In this document: positions 19,245 through 25,803 of the stretch, one piece after another
Layout: each line of letters opens with the position of its first letter
How positions within the stretch are numbered: position 1 is the stretch's first letter
Origin: Cognatishimia activa
Lineage (GTDB): Bacteria; Pseudomonadota; Alphaproteobacteria; Rhodobacterales; Rhodobacteraceae
Reading direction: 5' to 3'
DNA length: 64,000 nt
Assembly (NCBI RefSeq): GCF_017798205.1
Contig: NZ_CP060010.1
Location: 2,108,001 to 2,172,000, forward strand
The notes under the pieces: generated by a model
What the model was told of the DNA's origin: nothing
The model's input: the letters and a program-made list of their open reading frames with translations, nothing else
Database searches by the model: none
Made by a program: the position numbers and the translations under genes

Positions 19245-20228
19245 ATGGATATCACTGAACTTCGGGACAGGATTTTGAACCAAGACCGCCGGGCTTTGGC
19301 GCGGGCGATTACTCTGGTGGAAAGCGGCCGCAGTGACCATCGCGAACAGGCGGCTGCGCTTTTGGACGCGCTTCGCCCTGCAGGGAGGCAGGCGATCCGG
19401 ATCGGTCTGTCTGGCACGCCGGGCGTCGGAAAATCCACGTTTATCGAGAGCTTTGGCATGTTTCTGACCGCGCAAGGGATGCGCGTGGCGGTTCTGGCCG
19501 TGGATCCGTCCTCGGCGCGCTCTGGCGGCTCGATCCTGGGCGATAAGACGCGGATGGAACGCTTGAGTCGCGATAAGAACGCCTTTATTCGCCCATCCCC
19601 TAGCCAGACCCATTTGGGCGGCGTGGCGCGCCGGACTCGCGAGGCGGTTGCGCTCTGTGAGGCTGCGAATTTTGACGTTGTTCTGATCGAAACCGTTGGC
19701 GTCGGGCAATCCGAAACGGTTGTCTCAGAGATGTCGGACCTTTTCCTCTTGCTCTTGGCCCCCGCGGGTGGCGACGAATTGCAAGGCGTGAAGCGCGGCA
19801 TCATGGAAATGGCGGATCTGATCCTCGTGAACAAGGCCGACGGAGACCTGAAGGCCACCGCGACGCGAACCTGTGCGGACTATTCCGGAGCGCTGCGTCT
19901 GTTGCGCAAGCGCCCGCAGGATCCTGAAGGATTCCCTAAGGCCATGACTGTTTCAGCGATTGAGGAAAACGGTCTAGATGAAGCTTGGGCGCAAATGAGC
20001 GAACTGACCTCATGGCGGCGCGCACAGGGACAGTGGGACAGTCGACGCGCCGCTCAGGCCCGCCATTGGTTCATCGAAGAGCTGCGGCAAACGGTTCTGG
20101 CGCAGTTGGAAACCCCGAAAGCCCTTCAGGAAATCAACGGGTTGGCTGCGGATGTGGCCGAAAACAAGCTGAGCCCAAGTGCGGCTGCTGACCGCGTGCT
20201 TAAGGCGCTGCACATCCCGCAAGCCTAG
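19245..20228 (+). CDS. meaB: Methylmalonyl-CoA mutase-associated GTPase MeaB
   Basis: This G3E-family P-loop GTPase protects and reloads the B12-dependent methylmalonyl-CoA mutase. The 327-residue protein has Walker A GLSGTPGVGKSTFIE, the DPSSARSGGSILGDKTRM switch segment, ETVGVGQSE and the guanine-specificity motif NKADGD. The C-terminal dimerisation helix is present. The mutase genes are not in this window. The start MDITELRDRILNQDRRALAR fits the family N-terminus. Confidence 0.95.
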   Translation: MDITELRDRILNQDRRALARAITLVESGRSDHREQAAALLDALRPAGRQAIRIGLSGTPGVGKSTFIESFGMFLTAQGMRVAVLAVDPSSARSGGSILGDKTRMERLSRDKNAFIRPSPSQTHLGGVARRTREAVALCEAANFDVVLIETVGVGQSETVVSEMSDLFLLLLAPAGGDELQGVKRGIMEMADLILVNKADGDLKATATRTCADYSGALRLLRKRPQDPEGFPKAMTVSAIEENGLDEAWAQMSELTSWRRAQGQWDSRRAAQARHWFIEELRQTVLAQLETPKALQEINGLAADVAENKLSPSAAADRVLKALHIPQA

Positions 20229-20298
20229 GATTTCAACCGCGCCTTTGGTAAATACGCAAAAGCCTCTGCGCGATTGTCATTTACCTGTCGTGAATCAC

Positions 20299-20327
20299 TT
20301 GACCTCGCCCGGATTCAGGCCTAAAGA
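20299..20327 (+). promoter_or_regulatory. Putative sigma70 promoter of rpmB
   Basis: TTGACC (20299-20304), a 17-base spacer and TAAAGA (20322-20327) lie about 95 bp upstream of the rpmB start. The transcript would begin near 20334 and carry a leader with two stem-loops. Confidence 0.5.
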
Positions 20328-20343
20328 CGCCCAACGAAATTCC

Positions 20344-20396
20344 GGGCGCTGTCTAAAGCGGCGCCCATTTGTATTCAAAGGCCTCGATTGGCCTTT
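20344..20396 (+). promoter_or_regulatory. Two leader stem-loops upstream of rpmB
   Basis: The first stem is GGGCGC/GCGCCC (20344-20366, 11-base loop). The second is AAAGGCC/GGCCTTT (20377-20396, six-base loop) and ends in TTTT. They lie between the putative promoter and the ribosome-binding site (ACGAGG). Ribosomal-protein leaders are often autoregulatory targets; that role here is only an inference. Confidence 0.45.
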
Positions 20397-20420
20397 TGAC
20401 CGAAACACGAGGATGAACCC

Positions 20421-20711
20421 ATGTCGCGCCGTTGCGAACTGACCGGAAAAGGCCCAATGACTGGCAACAATGTCAGCCACGCCAACAACAAAACCAAGCG
20501 TCGCTTCCTGCCGAACCTGAACGACGTGACCCTGCAATCCGAAGTGCTGGGCCGTGGCGTTAAGCTGCGCATCTCTGCTGCGGCTCTGCGCACCGTCGAC
20601 CACCGCGGTGGTCTGGACGCGTTCATGGCGAAAGCAAAAGACAGCGAGCTGTCTGACAACGCTCTGAAAATCAAAAAAGAGATCGCAAAAGCGCAGGCTG
20701 CTCAAGCCTAA
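20421..20711 (+). CDS. rpmB: 50S ribosomal protein L28
   Basis: This is a 96-residue bacterial L28 of the large ribosomal subunit. It starts [20 protein letters not shown] and continues with [15 protein letters not shown], followed by the conserved [20 protein letters not shown]. The CXXC zinc-ribbon form is absent: there is a single early Cys. The length matches alphaproteobacterial L28, which has a C-terminal helical extension. A strong terminator follows 33 bp downstream. Confidence 0.98.
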   Translation: MSRRCELTGKGPMTGNNVSHANNKTKRRFLPNLNDVTLQSEVLGRGVKLRISAAALRTVDHRGGLDAFMAKAKDSELSDNALKIKKEIAKAQAAQA

Positions 20712-20743
20712 GCTGATCTCGTCCATCACTGGACAGTGATTTG

Positions 20744-20778
20744 AGCCCCGTCTGATCTCAGGCGGGGCTGTTTCCTTT
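20744..20778 (+). terminator. Rho-independent terminator of rpmB
   Basis: A long stem, AGCCCCG with CGGGGCT, encloses an inner CTGA/TCAG stem with a two-base apex. It is followed by GTTTCCTTTT. Confidence 0.85.
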
Positions 20779-20821
20779 TGTCGCTTTTCAAATGCGGCTT
20801 TCAGCGGATATATCGCGCGTG

Positions 20822-21169
20822 ATGACTCGACTTCGTACCCATATCGCCTTTGTGCTGATCTTTGTGCTGACCCTGACGGGGCACAGCATGGCGATCGCGC
20901 GTGGGGCATCTGGGCCTGCGGGCTTTATGGAGCTTTGTACCGGCGCTGGCCCTGTCATGGTGGTCATCGACGAGAACGGAGAACCAACTGGCGAGAGCCA
21001 TATCTGTCCCGAGTTCTCTTTGATGCTGCAGCATGCTCTGGGCGGAGACGCCCTTGTGCTCGTGGCCGCAGAATTTTCTGCCACGCGCCTCGGCTGTTTC
21101 ACCAAGCGCCAAGCTGCGTCTATTGCGCGACTTTCGCCTTCTGCGCGTGGGCCTCCGACGCTGGTTTGA
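20822..21169 (+). CDS. Small secreted cysteine-containing protein, DUF2946-like, paired with a copper chaperone
   Basis: The 115-residue product from the ATG at 20822 (an earlier ATG at 20792 is possible) has an N-terminal hydrophobic segment (HIAFVLIFVLTLTGHSMA). Then come ELCTGAGPVMVVIDENGEP and ESHICPEFSLML, with single cysteines about 35 residues apart, and a late GCF. This resembles small DUF2946 proteins found beside copper-handling genes. It is 45 bp upstream of a PCu(A)C copper chaperone gene on the same strand. A role in periplasmic copper handling is inferred from that pairing. Confidence 0.7.
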   Translation: MTRLRTHIAFVLIFVLTLTGHSMAIARGASGPAGFMELCTGAGPVMVVIDENGEPTGESHICPEFSLMLQHALGGDALVLVAAEFSATRLGCFTKRQAASIARLSPSARGPPTLV

Positions 21170-21214
21170 ATCCCTCTTTTCCTTTCAAACCAATATCCTA
21201 CGCCGGAGACTCCT

Positions 21215-21724
21215 ATGTCCGTTAAATCCCTGACACTTGCGGCTGTCGCTGCTGCTTCTTTCGCTGCGCCTGCTTTTGCCGACACGCATATTATGATCCG
21301 CGACCCTTACGCGCGCTCTGCTGGCAAAGCTGCCAAAGCGGGCGCGGCCTTTATGACCATCATGAACCACGGCGATGAGGCGGATCGCCTGATCTCTGTT
21401 GTGTCCGATGCAGCGGCCCGCGTTGAATTGCACACCCACAAGGAAATCGGCGACGGCGTGATGAAGATGATGCACGTCGAAGACGGCTTCGAAGTGCCCG
21501 CCGAAGGCGCACGTATGCTGGATCGTGGTGGAGACCACGTCATGTTCATGGGGCTGACCCAGCCATGGGAGCAAGGCGATGTGTTGACCGTCACATTCAC
21601 CTTTGAGAAATCCGGAGAGATGGTGGTTGAAATTCCCGTCGATCTGGAACGCAAAGCCGGCATGGGACATGAGCATATGAACCACGGCGAAGATCACAGC
21701 GGCCACGGGGGCCACGATCACTAA
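21215..21724 (+). CDS. PCu(A)C periplasmic copper chaperone
   Basis: The 169-residue exported protein has a clear signal peptide (LAAVAAASFAAPAFADTH). The cupredoxin-like PCu(A)C domain has the copper ligands: HTHKEIGDGVMKMMHV supplies His/Met, and GGDHVMFMGL supplies the downstream His-x-Met. The extra His/Met-rich tail (HEHMNHGEDHSGHGGHDH) likely binds more copper. Relatives deliver Cu(I) to the CuA site of cytochrome c oxidase. It is probably co-transcribed with the small cysteine protein upstream and ends at a terminator. Confidence 0.92.
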   Translation: MSVKSLTLAAVAAASFAAPAFADTHIMIRDPYARSAGKAAKAGAAFMTIMNHGDEADRLISVVSDAAARVELHTHKEIGDGVMKMMHVEDGFEVPAEGARMLDRGGDHVMFMGLTQPWEQGDVLTVTFTFEKSGEMVVEIPVDLERKAGMGHEHMNHGEDHSGHGGHDH

Positions 21725-21746
21725 GCCAAGCAAAAACTGCACAGAC

Positions 21747-21776
21747 AGGCCAGTGGTTTCTCTGGCCTTTTCTTTA
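21747..21776 (+). terminator. Rho-independent terminator after the copper chaperone gene
   Basis: The stem is AGGCCAG/CTGGCCT with an eight-base loop, followed by TTTTCTTT. Its tail overlaps the last codon of the converging sirtuin gene. Confidence 0.75.
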
Positions 21777-22466
21777 TCGTGCCAGTTCTTCTTGCACCCA
21801 GGCGGGCACAATTTCTGAGGCCGGTCCAAAGCGACATTCCGCAAACCGCGAGGCACCTGCTGAGGGTTCCAGGTTCAACTCAATAGTGTGGGCTCCGAAG
21901 TGATCGGCTTCGGCGACAAAATTCGCCGCCGGATAGACTTCGCCCGATGTGCCGATCGAGACGAAGACGTCGGCTTTGCTCAGTGCCTCGGCGATCCGCT
22001 CCATGTGGTAAGGGATCTCTCCGAACCAGACCACATCGGGGCGCGTGCTGGGAGCGCCGCAGGCAGGGCAGGCGTCTGAAGGGGTCATCTTGAGCGGAGC
22101 CTCCCAGCGATGGTCGCAAGACGCACAGAGCGCGCCATTCAGGCGACCATGCATGTGCAGGATTGATGTGCTGCTGGCTTTTTCATGCAGGGAATCAACG
22201 TTTTGCGTGACGATCAACAGCTCGCCGTCCAGTTTCGCCCCTAACTCTGCCAAGGCGAGATGCGCGGCGTTTGGCACAGCCTCTGCAGCCTGTGCACGGC
22301 GCGCGTTATAGAAATCATGCACCAGCTTCGGATTGCGCGCAAAGCCTTCGGGTGTGGCGACATCCTCGATCCGGTGCTGCGCCCAAAGCCCGCCTTCGTC
22401 GCGAAAGGTGCCAAGGCCACTTTCCGCGGAAATACCTGCGCCGGTGAGGGTCACGATATTGGTCAT
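21774..22466 (-). CDS. cobB: NAD-dependent protein deacylase (sirtuin, CobB type)
   Basis: This is a 230-residue Sir2-family enzyme that removes acyl groups from lysines using NAD. The start is the ATG at 22466 (MTNIVTLTGAGISAESGLGT); 29 earlier in-frame residues are arginine-rich and not family-like. Motifs are GAGISAESGLGTFRDEGG (NAD binding), TQNVDSLHEKA, the active-site HMHGRLNG, two CXXC pairs for zinc (CASCDHRW, CPACGAP) and GTSGEVYPAANF. The residues FYNARRAQ fit the Tyr/Arg pair that gives class III sirtuins desuccinylase activity, though this is tentative. Confidence 0.94.
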   Translation of the reverse strand: MTNIVTLTGAGISAESGLGTFRDEGGLWAQHRIEDVATPEGFARNPKLVHDFYNARRAQAAEAVPNAAHLALAELGAKLDGELLIVTQNVDSLHEKASSTSILHMHGRLNGALCASCDHRWEAPLKMTPSDACPACGAPSTRPDVVWFGEIPYHMERIAEALSKADVFVSIGTSGEVYPAANFVAEADHFGAHTIELNLEPSAGASRFAECRFGPASEIVPAWVQEELAR

Positions 22467-22524
22467 AGAGGACGGCCTGTGCTGGTGGTAGGGTCGCCTC
22501 AGCATTGCACGAAGGAAGAAGTCT

Positions 22525-22953
22525 ATGAAGGTGCTCTTTGTCTGCCTTGGCAATATTTGCCGCAGCCCCTCGGCCGAAGGTGTGTTTCGCGAGGTATCTC
22601 AGGCCGAGACAGACAGCGCAGGCACCGGAGGCTGGCATGTCGGATCGCCGCCCTACGGTCCGATGTTAGAGGCAGCAGCGCGGCGGGGCTATGATTTCTC
22701 GGACCTGCGGGCGCGGCAGTTCAGGGTGCGGGACTTTGAGGATTTTGACCTGATCATCGGCATGGATGCCAACAACATACGCGACATCGAGGCCCTACGG
22801 CCTGAGGGGAATGACACTCCGGTGCGGCTGTTCACGGAGTATGGGAACACGGACATGATCGAAGTCCCCGATCCCTATTACACGCGTGATTTCGATGGCG
22901 CGCTTGACCTGATCGAAATCTGCGCCGATGGGCTGAAACGCGACATCGGCTGA
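22525..22953 (+). CDS. Low-molecular-weight protein-tyrosine phosphatase
   Basis: The 142-residue protein has the LMW-PTP P-loop at its N-terminus (VLFVCLGNICRSPSAEG, Cys7 nucleophile and Arg13). The acid/base Asp is in VPDPYYTRDFDGALDLIE. Such enzymes often act on bacterial tyrosine kinases of polysaccharide export or on arsenate, but no kinase or arsenic gene is near. It is divergent from cobB with 58 bp between the starts. Confidence 0.94.
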   Translation: MKVLFVCLGNICRSPSAEGVFREVSQAETDSAGTGGWHVGSPPYGPMLEAAARRGYDFSDLRARQFRVRDFEDFDLIIGMDANNIRDIEALRPEGNDTPVRLFTEYGNTDMIEVPDPYYTRDFDGALDLIEICADGLKRDIG

Positions 22954-22974
22954 TTTAAGAAAATCAAAATCAGA

Positions 22975-23940
22975 TTAGCTGTTCAGTAAACGCAATTCGC
23001 CTTTCAGGAAGGGCTGTTTTTGAACCAACGGAGTGATCATGCGGTCGCCCACAAGCTGGCGCAGACTCTGTCGCACATTCAGCGGCACGGCATCGGCCCA
23101 ATCGCTGCTGGCAAAGACAGAAATCTGACGGTGGAACTGTCCAAAGGGTAGGGGATGCGCCACCACGTCGTCGTGAAACCGCGCCGCCCGCATGAACCCC
23201 AAGGGCGTCGTGATCGACCACCCAATGCCGCGCGCGACACAGGCCATCAAAGCCATATGGCTGCCGATCTCAAACCGGTCTCCGAGGTCTTGTTTATACC
23301 GCGACAGATGCGCGTCGATCTGGCGAGAGATTAGTTGACGGCGTTCATAGCGCAAGAAGGGGAGGCCTTGGATAATATCTTCGACCGACTTGCCGCGTGG
23401 CGTTTGGGACGTTGGCGTCACAAGGATGAAAGGATCGCGAACGAGTGGATATTCTATAATGCCCTCAAGGACTTCGCCGGAACTCGCGGCAACGCCGAGG
23501 TGTAGGCTTTGATCCTTAAGGTCTGCGAGAATGTCGTGGCTGGCCGCCGTCACCATGCGGAAGCTGCAGTTGGTGAGGCTTTCTGCCAAAGCGGTCACCA
23601 GACGCGGTGTGATGTCATTGTCAAAATCATCAATGATCCCAATCGACAAGGATGTCAGATGGGTTAAGTCCATCACCGAAAGTTCGGATTGCGCAAGCCT
23701 GAGTTCTGACAAAACCGACCGCGTATGGCGCAGGAAATTCCGCCCCGCTGGCGTCAAGACCATGGGCCGCGTGCCGTGATCTACCAACGCGACGTCCAGG
23801 GCGGTTTCCAGATTGCGCAGCTGCTGGCTGACGGCAGGTTGGCTCAGGCCCGTCGCTTCTGAGGCCTGAGCGACAGAGCCATGGGTGGCCAGCGCCTCAA
23901 ACACCTCAAGCCCCCGCAATGTGACGCCTTTTTTGAGCAT
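22975..23940 (-). CDS. LysR-type transcriptional regulator
   Basis: The 321-residue regulator has an N-terminal winged helix-turn-helix (LRGLEVFEALATHGSVAQAS with TGLSQPAVSQQLRNLETALD). A LysR substrate-binding domain covers residues about 95-300. The effector and targets are unknown. It converges with the phosphatase gene, and its upstream neighbour is the small secreted-protein gene on the same strand, 72 bp away, so any classical divergent LysR target is absent. Confidence 0.92.
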   Translation of the reverse strand: MLKKGVTLRGLEVFEALATHGSVAQASEATGLSQPAVSQQLRNLETALDVALVDHGTRPMVLTPAGRNFLRHTRSVLSELRLAQSELSVMDLTHLTSLSIGIIDDFDNDITPRLVTALAESLTNCSFRMVTAASHDILADLKDQSLHLGVAASSGEVLEGIIEYPLVRDPFILVTPTSQTPRGKSVEDIIQGLPFLRYERRQLISRQIDAHLSRYKQDLGDRFEIGSHMALMACVARGIGWSITTPLGFMRAARFHDDVVAHPLPFGQFHRQISVFASSDWADAVPLNVRQSLRQLVGDRMITPLVQKQPFLKGELRLLNS

Positions 23941-24011
23941 AGCTCCGCCCTCACAGATTTGGATTTCTCAAATCTATGCGTAAATGAGACTAAACGCAAA
24001 AGGGATGCGGA

Positions 24012-24329
24012 TCAGACGCCTTTGCACATGACTTCGGCGGTGTCGCCAAAGGCCTTGTAGCGTTCCCAAAAGATCTCATGCGAGCGCGCGCGTGACGTGC
24101 GAATTTCCTGCGCCATATGCGGGTCGCGGAAAAACTTGGCCGCAAGGCGCTGGTCGGCCCGAGACAGCGACTGATTGGCGACGTGCTGCAGACACGTGCA
24201 CATGCGCCAGGATGCGGCCTCTCGGTCGGACCTTACGCATGCGCTGGCAATGACGCCCGCGCTTGCAGAGGTGGAGGTGACCACGGAAATTAACAAAGCG
24301 CCCGCGGCGCCTTTCAGGAAGAGTTTCAT
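24012..24329 (-). CDS. Small secreted four-cysteine protein (family often labelled arginine transporter without basis)
   Basis: From the ATG at 24329, which has GAGG six bases upstream, the product is 105 residues. A signal peptide (FLKGAAGALLISVVTSTSASA) is followed by IASACVRSDREAASWRMCTCLQHVA. The rest is helical and charged and ends in AEVMCKGV. Four cysteines in the mature part suggest disulfides. I recall close relatives across Rhodobacteraceae carrying the database name arginine transporter; nothing in this sequence (no membrane helices, tiny size) supports transport. The function is unknown. Confidence 0.7.
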   Translation of the reverse strand: MKLFLKGAAGALLISVVTSTSASAGVIASACVRSDREAASWRMCTCLQHVANQSLSRADQRLAAKFFRDPHMAQEIRTSRARSHEIFWERYKAFGDTAEVMCKGV

Positions 24330-24506
24330 GCTTTGCCTCATAGTGCCGACTTTTGCGGCTTTTGTTTGCGGGCAGTATGCCTGAATTTTTCACTCTTTTA
24401 AAGGTTGAACATTCGGGCTGATTTCAGACCTAACGGGTACTCTTGAAAAATCAGTGGCCTCGGGCCTCTTTGTCGCGTTAGGCTTGCCTTAGAAATAGGA
24501 GACCTC

Positions 24507-24830
24507 ATGCCAGCAATTGCCAAACGCAACGATTACCAGACTGTTATCACGACCTTTGAAATGACGCCGGGGACGTGTCAGGACCTCATAGATGCCCTGA
24601 ACGAAGCCTATGCGGATTTCATTTCCAAACAGCCGGGTTTTATTGCTGCGGGGCTACATGTGAATGACGCGCAGACGCGCATTGCCAACTATTCTCAATG
24701 GGAGAAGCGCGAAGATTTTCAGGCGATGTTACGCACTCCCGAGATGCGCGAGCGCAATAGACATATCTCGGCGCTGTGTAAGAATTTCGAGCCGGTCATG
24801 TATGATGTGATCGACACCTATCGAACCTAG
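24507..24830 (+). CDS. Antibiotic biosynthesis monooxygenase (ABM) domain protein
   Basis: This 107-residue single-domain ABM protein has a dimeric alpha-beta barrel of the ferredoxin-like fold. Recognisable features are VITTFEMTPGTCQDLIDALN, SKQPGFIAAGLHVNDAQTRIANYSQWE and the later AMLRTPEMRERNRHI. ABM proteins range from quinol monooxygenases to heme-degrading enzymes; the exact reaction cannot be assigned. An AGGAG ribosome-binding site precedes the ATG. The universal-stress gene follows nine bases downstream, so the two likely form an operon. Confidence 0.85.
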   Translation: MPAIAKRNDYQTVITTFEMTPGTCQDLIDALNEAYADFISKQPGFIAAGLHVNDAQTRIANYSQWEKREDFQAMLRTPEMRERNRHISALCKNFEPVMYDVIDTYRT

Positions 24831-24839
24831 GCCCCCCCA

Positions 24840-25247
24840 ATGTACGCGCATATTCTCATGCCGGTGAGTTTGGATGAAGGGGCGGATCTTGCCCCCAAAC
24901 TTGCTGTGGCCCGCCAACTGGCGGGCGAAGATGCGCGCGTGACGCTGCTGCATGTGATGGGAAATATTCCAGAGTATGCCAGCAGCTATCTGCCCCATGG
25001 GTATCAGGACGAGACGCGGGCTCAGATTGAGTCTGCCCTCACTGAAATCGGTGGCAGCCTGAGCAATGTTGAGGGGGTCGTGTTGAACGGAAAGCCTGTT
25101 CAGGTGATCCCGGACTTTGCGAGATCCAAAGATGTGGATTGCGTGATCCTATCCGTCAGCCCCGAAAGTCGGCGAGAGCTAAAATCGGTCGAAACCATTG
25201 CGCAATTGCTGCGTCAGCTGAACTGCGCGGTCCATATTCTGCGATAA
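24840..25247 (+). CDS. Universal stress protein (UspA family)
   Basis: The 135-residue protein has the Usp fold: an N-terminal strand HILMPVSLDEGADLAPKLAVA, then VTLLHVMG, and the C-terminal SKDVDCVILSVSPESRRE. The usual ATP-binding G-x2-G-x9-G-S/T pattern is not present as such, so it may be of the non-nucleotide-binding type. It is probably co-transcribed with the ABM gene. Downstream is the long AT-rich stretch with DnaA boxes. Confidence 0.85.
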   Translation: MYAHILMPVSLDEGADLAPKLAVARQLAGEDARVTLLHVMGNIPEYASSYLPHGYQDETRAQIESALTEIGGSLSNVEGVVLNGKPVQVIPDFARSKDVDCVILSVSPESRRELKSVETIAQLLRQLNCAVHILR

Positions 25248-25403
25248 ATCCTGAAAATTTGATGCGCTTTGTCGTGCAGCTCGTGCTGCTGAGGTCGACA
25301 TTTCGTCCATTTGGACGACCTGAGCGCGCATTTTCTCTAAATCACTGATATTTATCGTCTTTTCGGGTTGCGCAATAGCGCTTGCGCTCGTAGATTAACT
25401 TTC

Positions 25404-25412
25404 TGTGGATAA
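25404..25412 (-). promoter_or_regulatory. DnaA box 1 (perfect TTATCCACA on the minus strand)
   Basis: TGTGGATAA is read on the plus strand, the exact complement of the high-affinity DnaA box. Confidence 0.8.
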
Positions 25413-25486
25413 GTCATTTTCGCGGTTTCACGCTATTTTTGCCTGGTGAACCGATGACTGTTTCTCGATTTGAATAAATCACCGAG

Positions 25487-25495
25487 TTTTCCACA
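25487..25495 (+). promoter_or_regulatory. DnaA box 2 (variant TTTTCCACA)
   Basis: It fits the relaxed consensus TTWTNCACA and lies in the opposite orientation to the other three boxes. Confidence 0.6.
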
Positions 25496-25530
25496 TTTTT
25501 GTTCGAATATGAAAATTATAGTTCATCCAA

Positions 25531-25539
25531 TGTGGATAA
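25531..25539 (-). promoter_or_regulatory. DnaA box 3 (perfect TTATCCACA on the minus strand)
   Basis: TGTGGATAA on the plus strand, in the most AT-rich 60 bases of the region (18 G or C in 25501-25560). Confidence 0.8.
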
Positions 25540-25567
25540 ATATCGCATTTGAGTCCAAAAATTGGAA

Positions 25568-25576
25568 TGTGGATAA
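25568..25576 (-). promoter_or_regulatory. DnaA box 4 (perfect TTATCCACA on the minus strand)
   Basis: TGTGGATAA on the plus strand, 37 bp from box 3 and in the same orientation. Confidence 0.8.
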
Positions 25577-25803
25577 GTCGATTTGGCAGCGTGTTTGCCG
25601 CTCAAAGCGGTCATTTTAGACCGAAATTCGGGGTGTCTTATAGGATAATTTGGCTTCGGTTTTGGTGCTCTTTTTGCAAGATCCCGAGTGTCGTTGTTCT
25701 CAATTGGACAAATGTTCGAAATTTCATGAACTTAAGACGCGTTCTTTATAGATTAGTGGGCCGTAATCTCTGAAAACCAAGCAAAGTGGGCACAAAGGAC
25801 GTG

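Larger units (their letters stand above)
25248..25803. other. AT-rich gene-free region with a DnaA-box cluster (candidate replication-related locus)
   Basis: No plausible gene lies in these 556 bp, and both flanking genes point into it, so promoters are not expected. Bases 25381-25620 hold 93 G or C out of 240 by my count (39%), far below the surrounding coding DNA. Three perfect 9-mer DnaA boxes and one variant lie within 173 bp. A 7-bp inverted repeat (TCGTCCA/TGGACGA, 25303-25318) sits on the left, and one GANTC site (GAGTC at 25551-25555) is inside. The pattern resembles an origin of replication or a DnaA-titrating site. No origin-linked gene (dnaA, hemE, parAB, gidA) is in the window. 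Confidence 0.6.
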
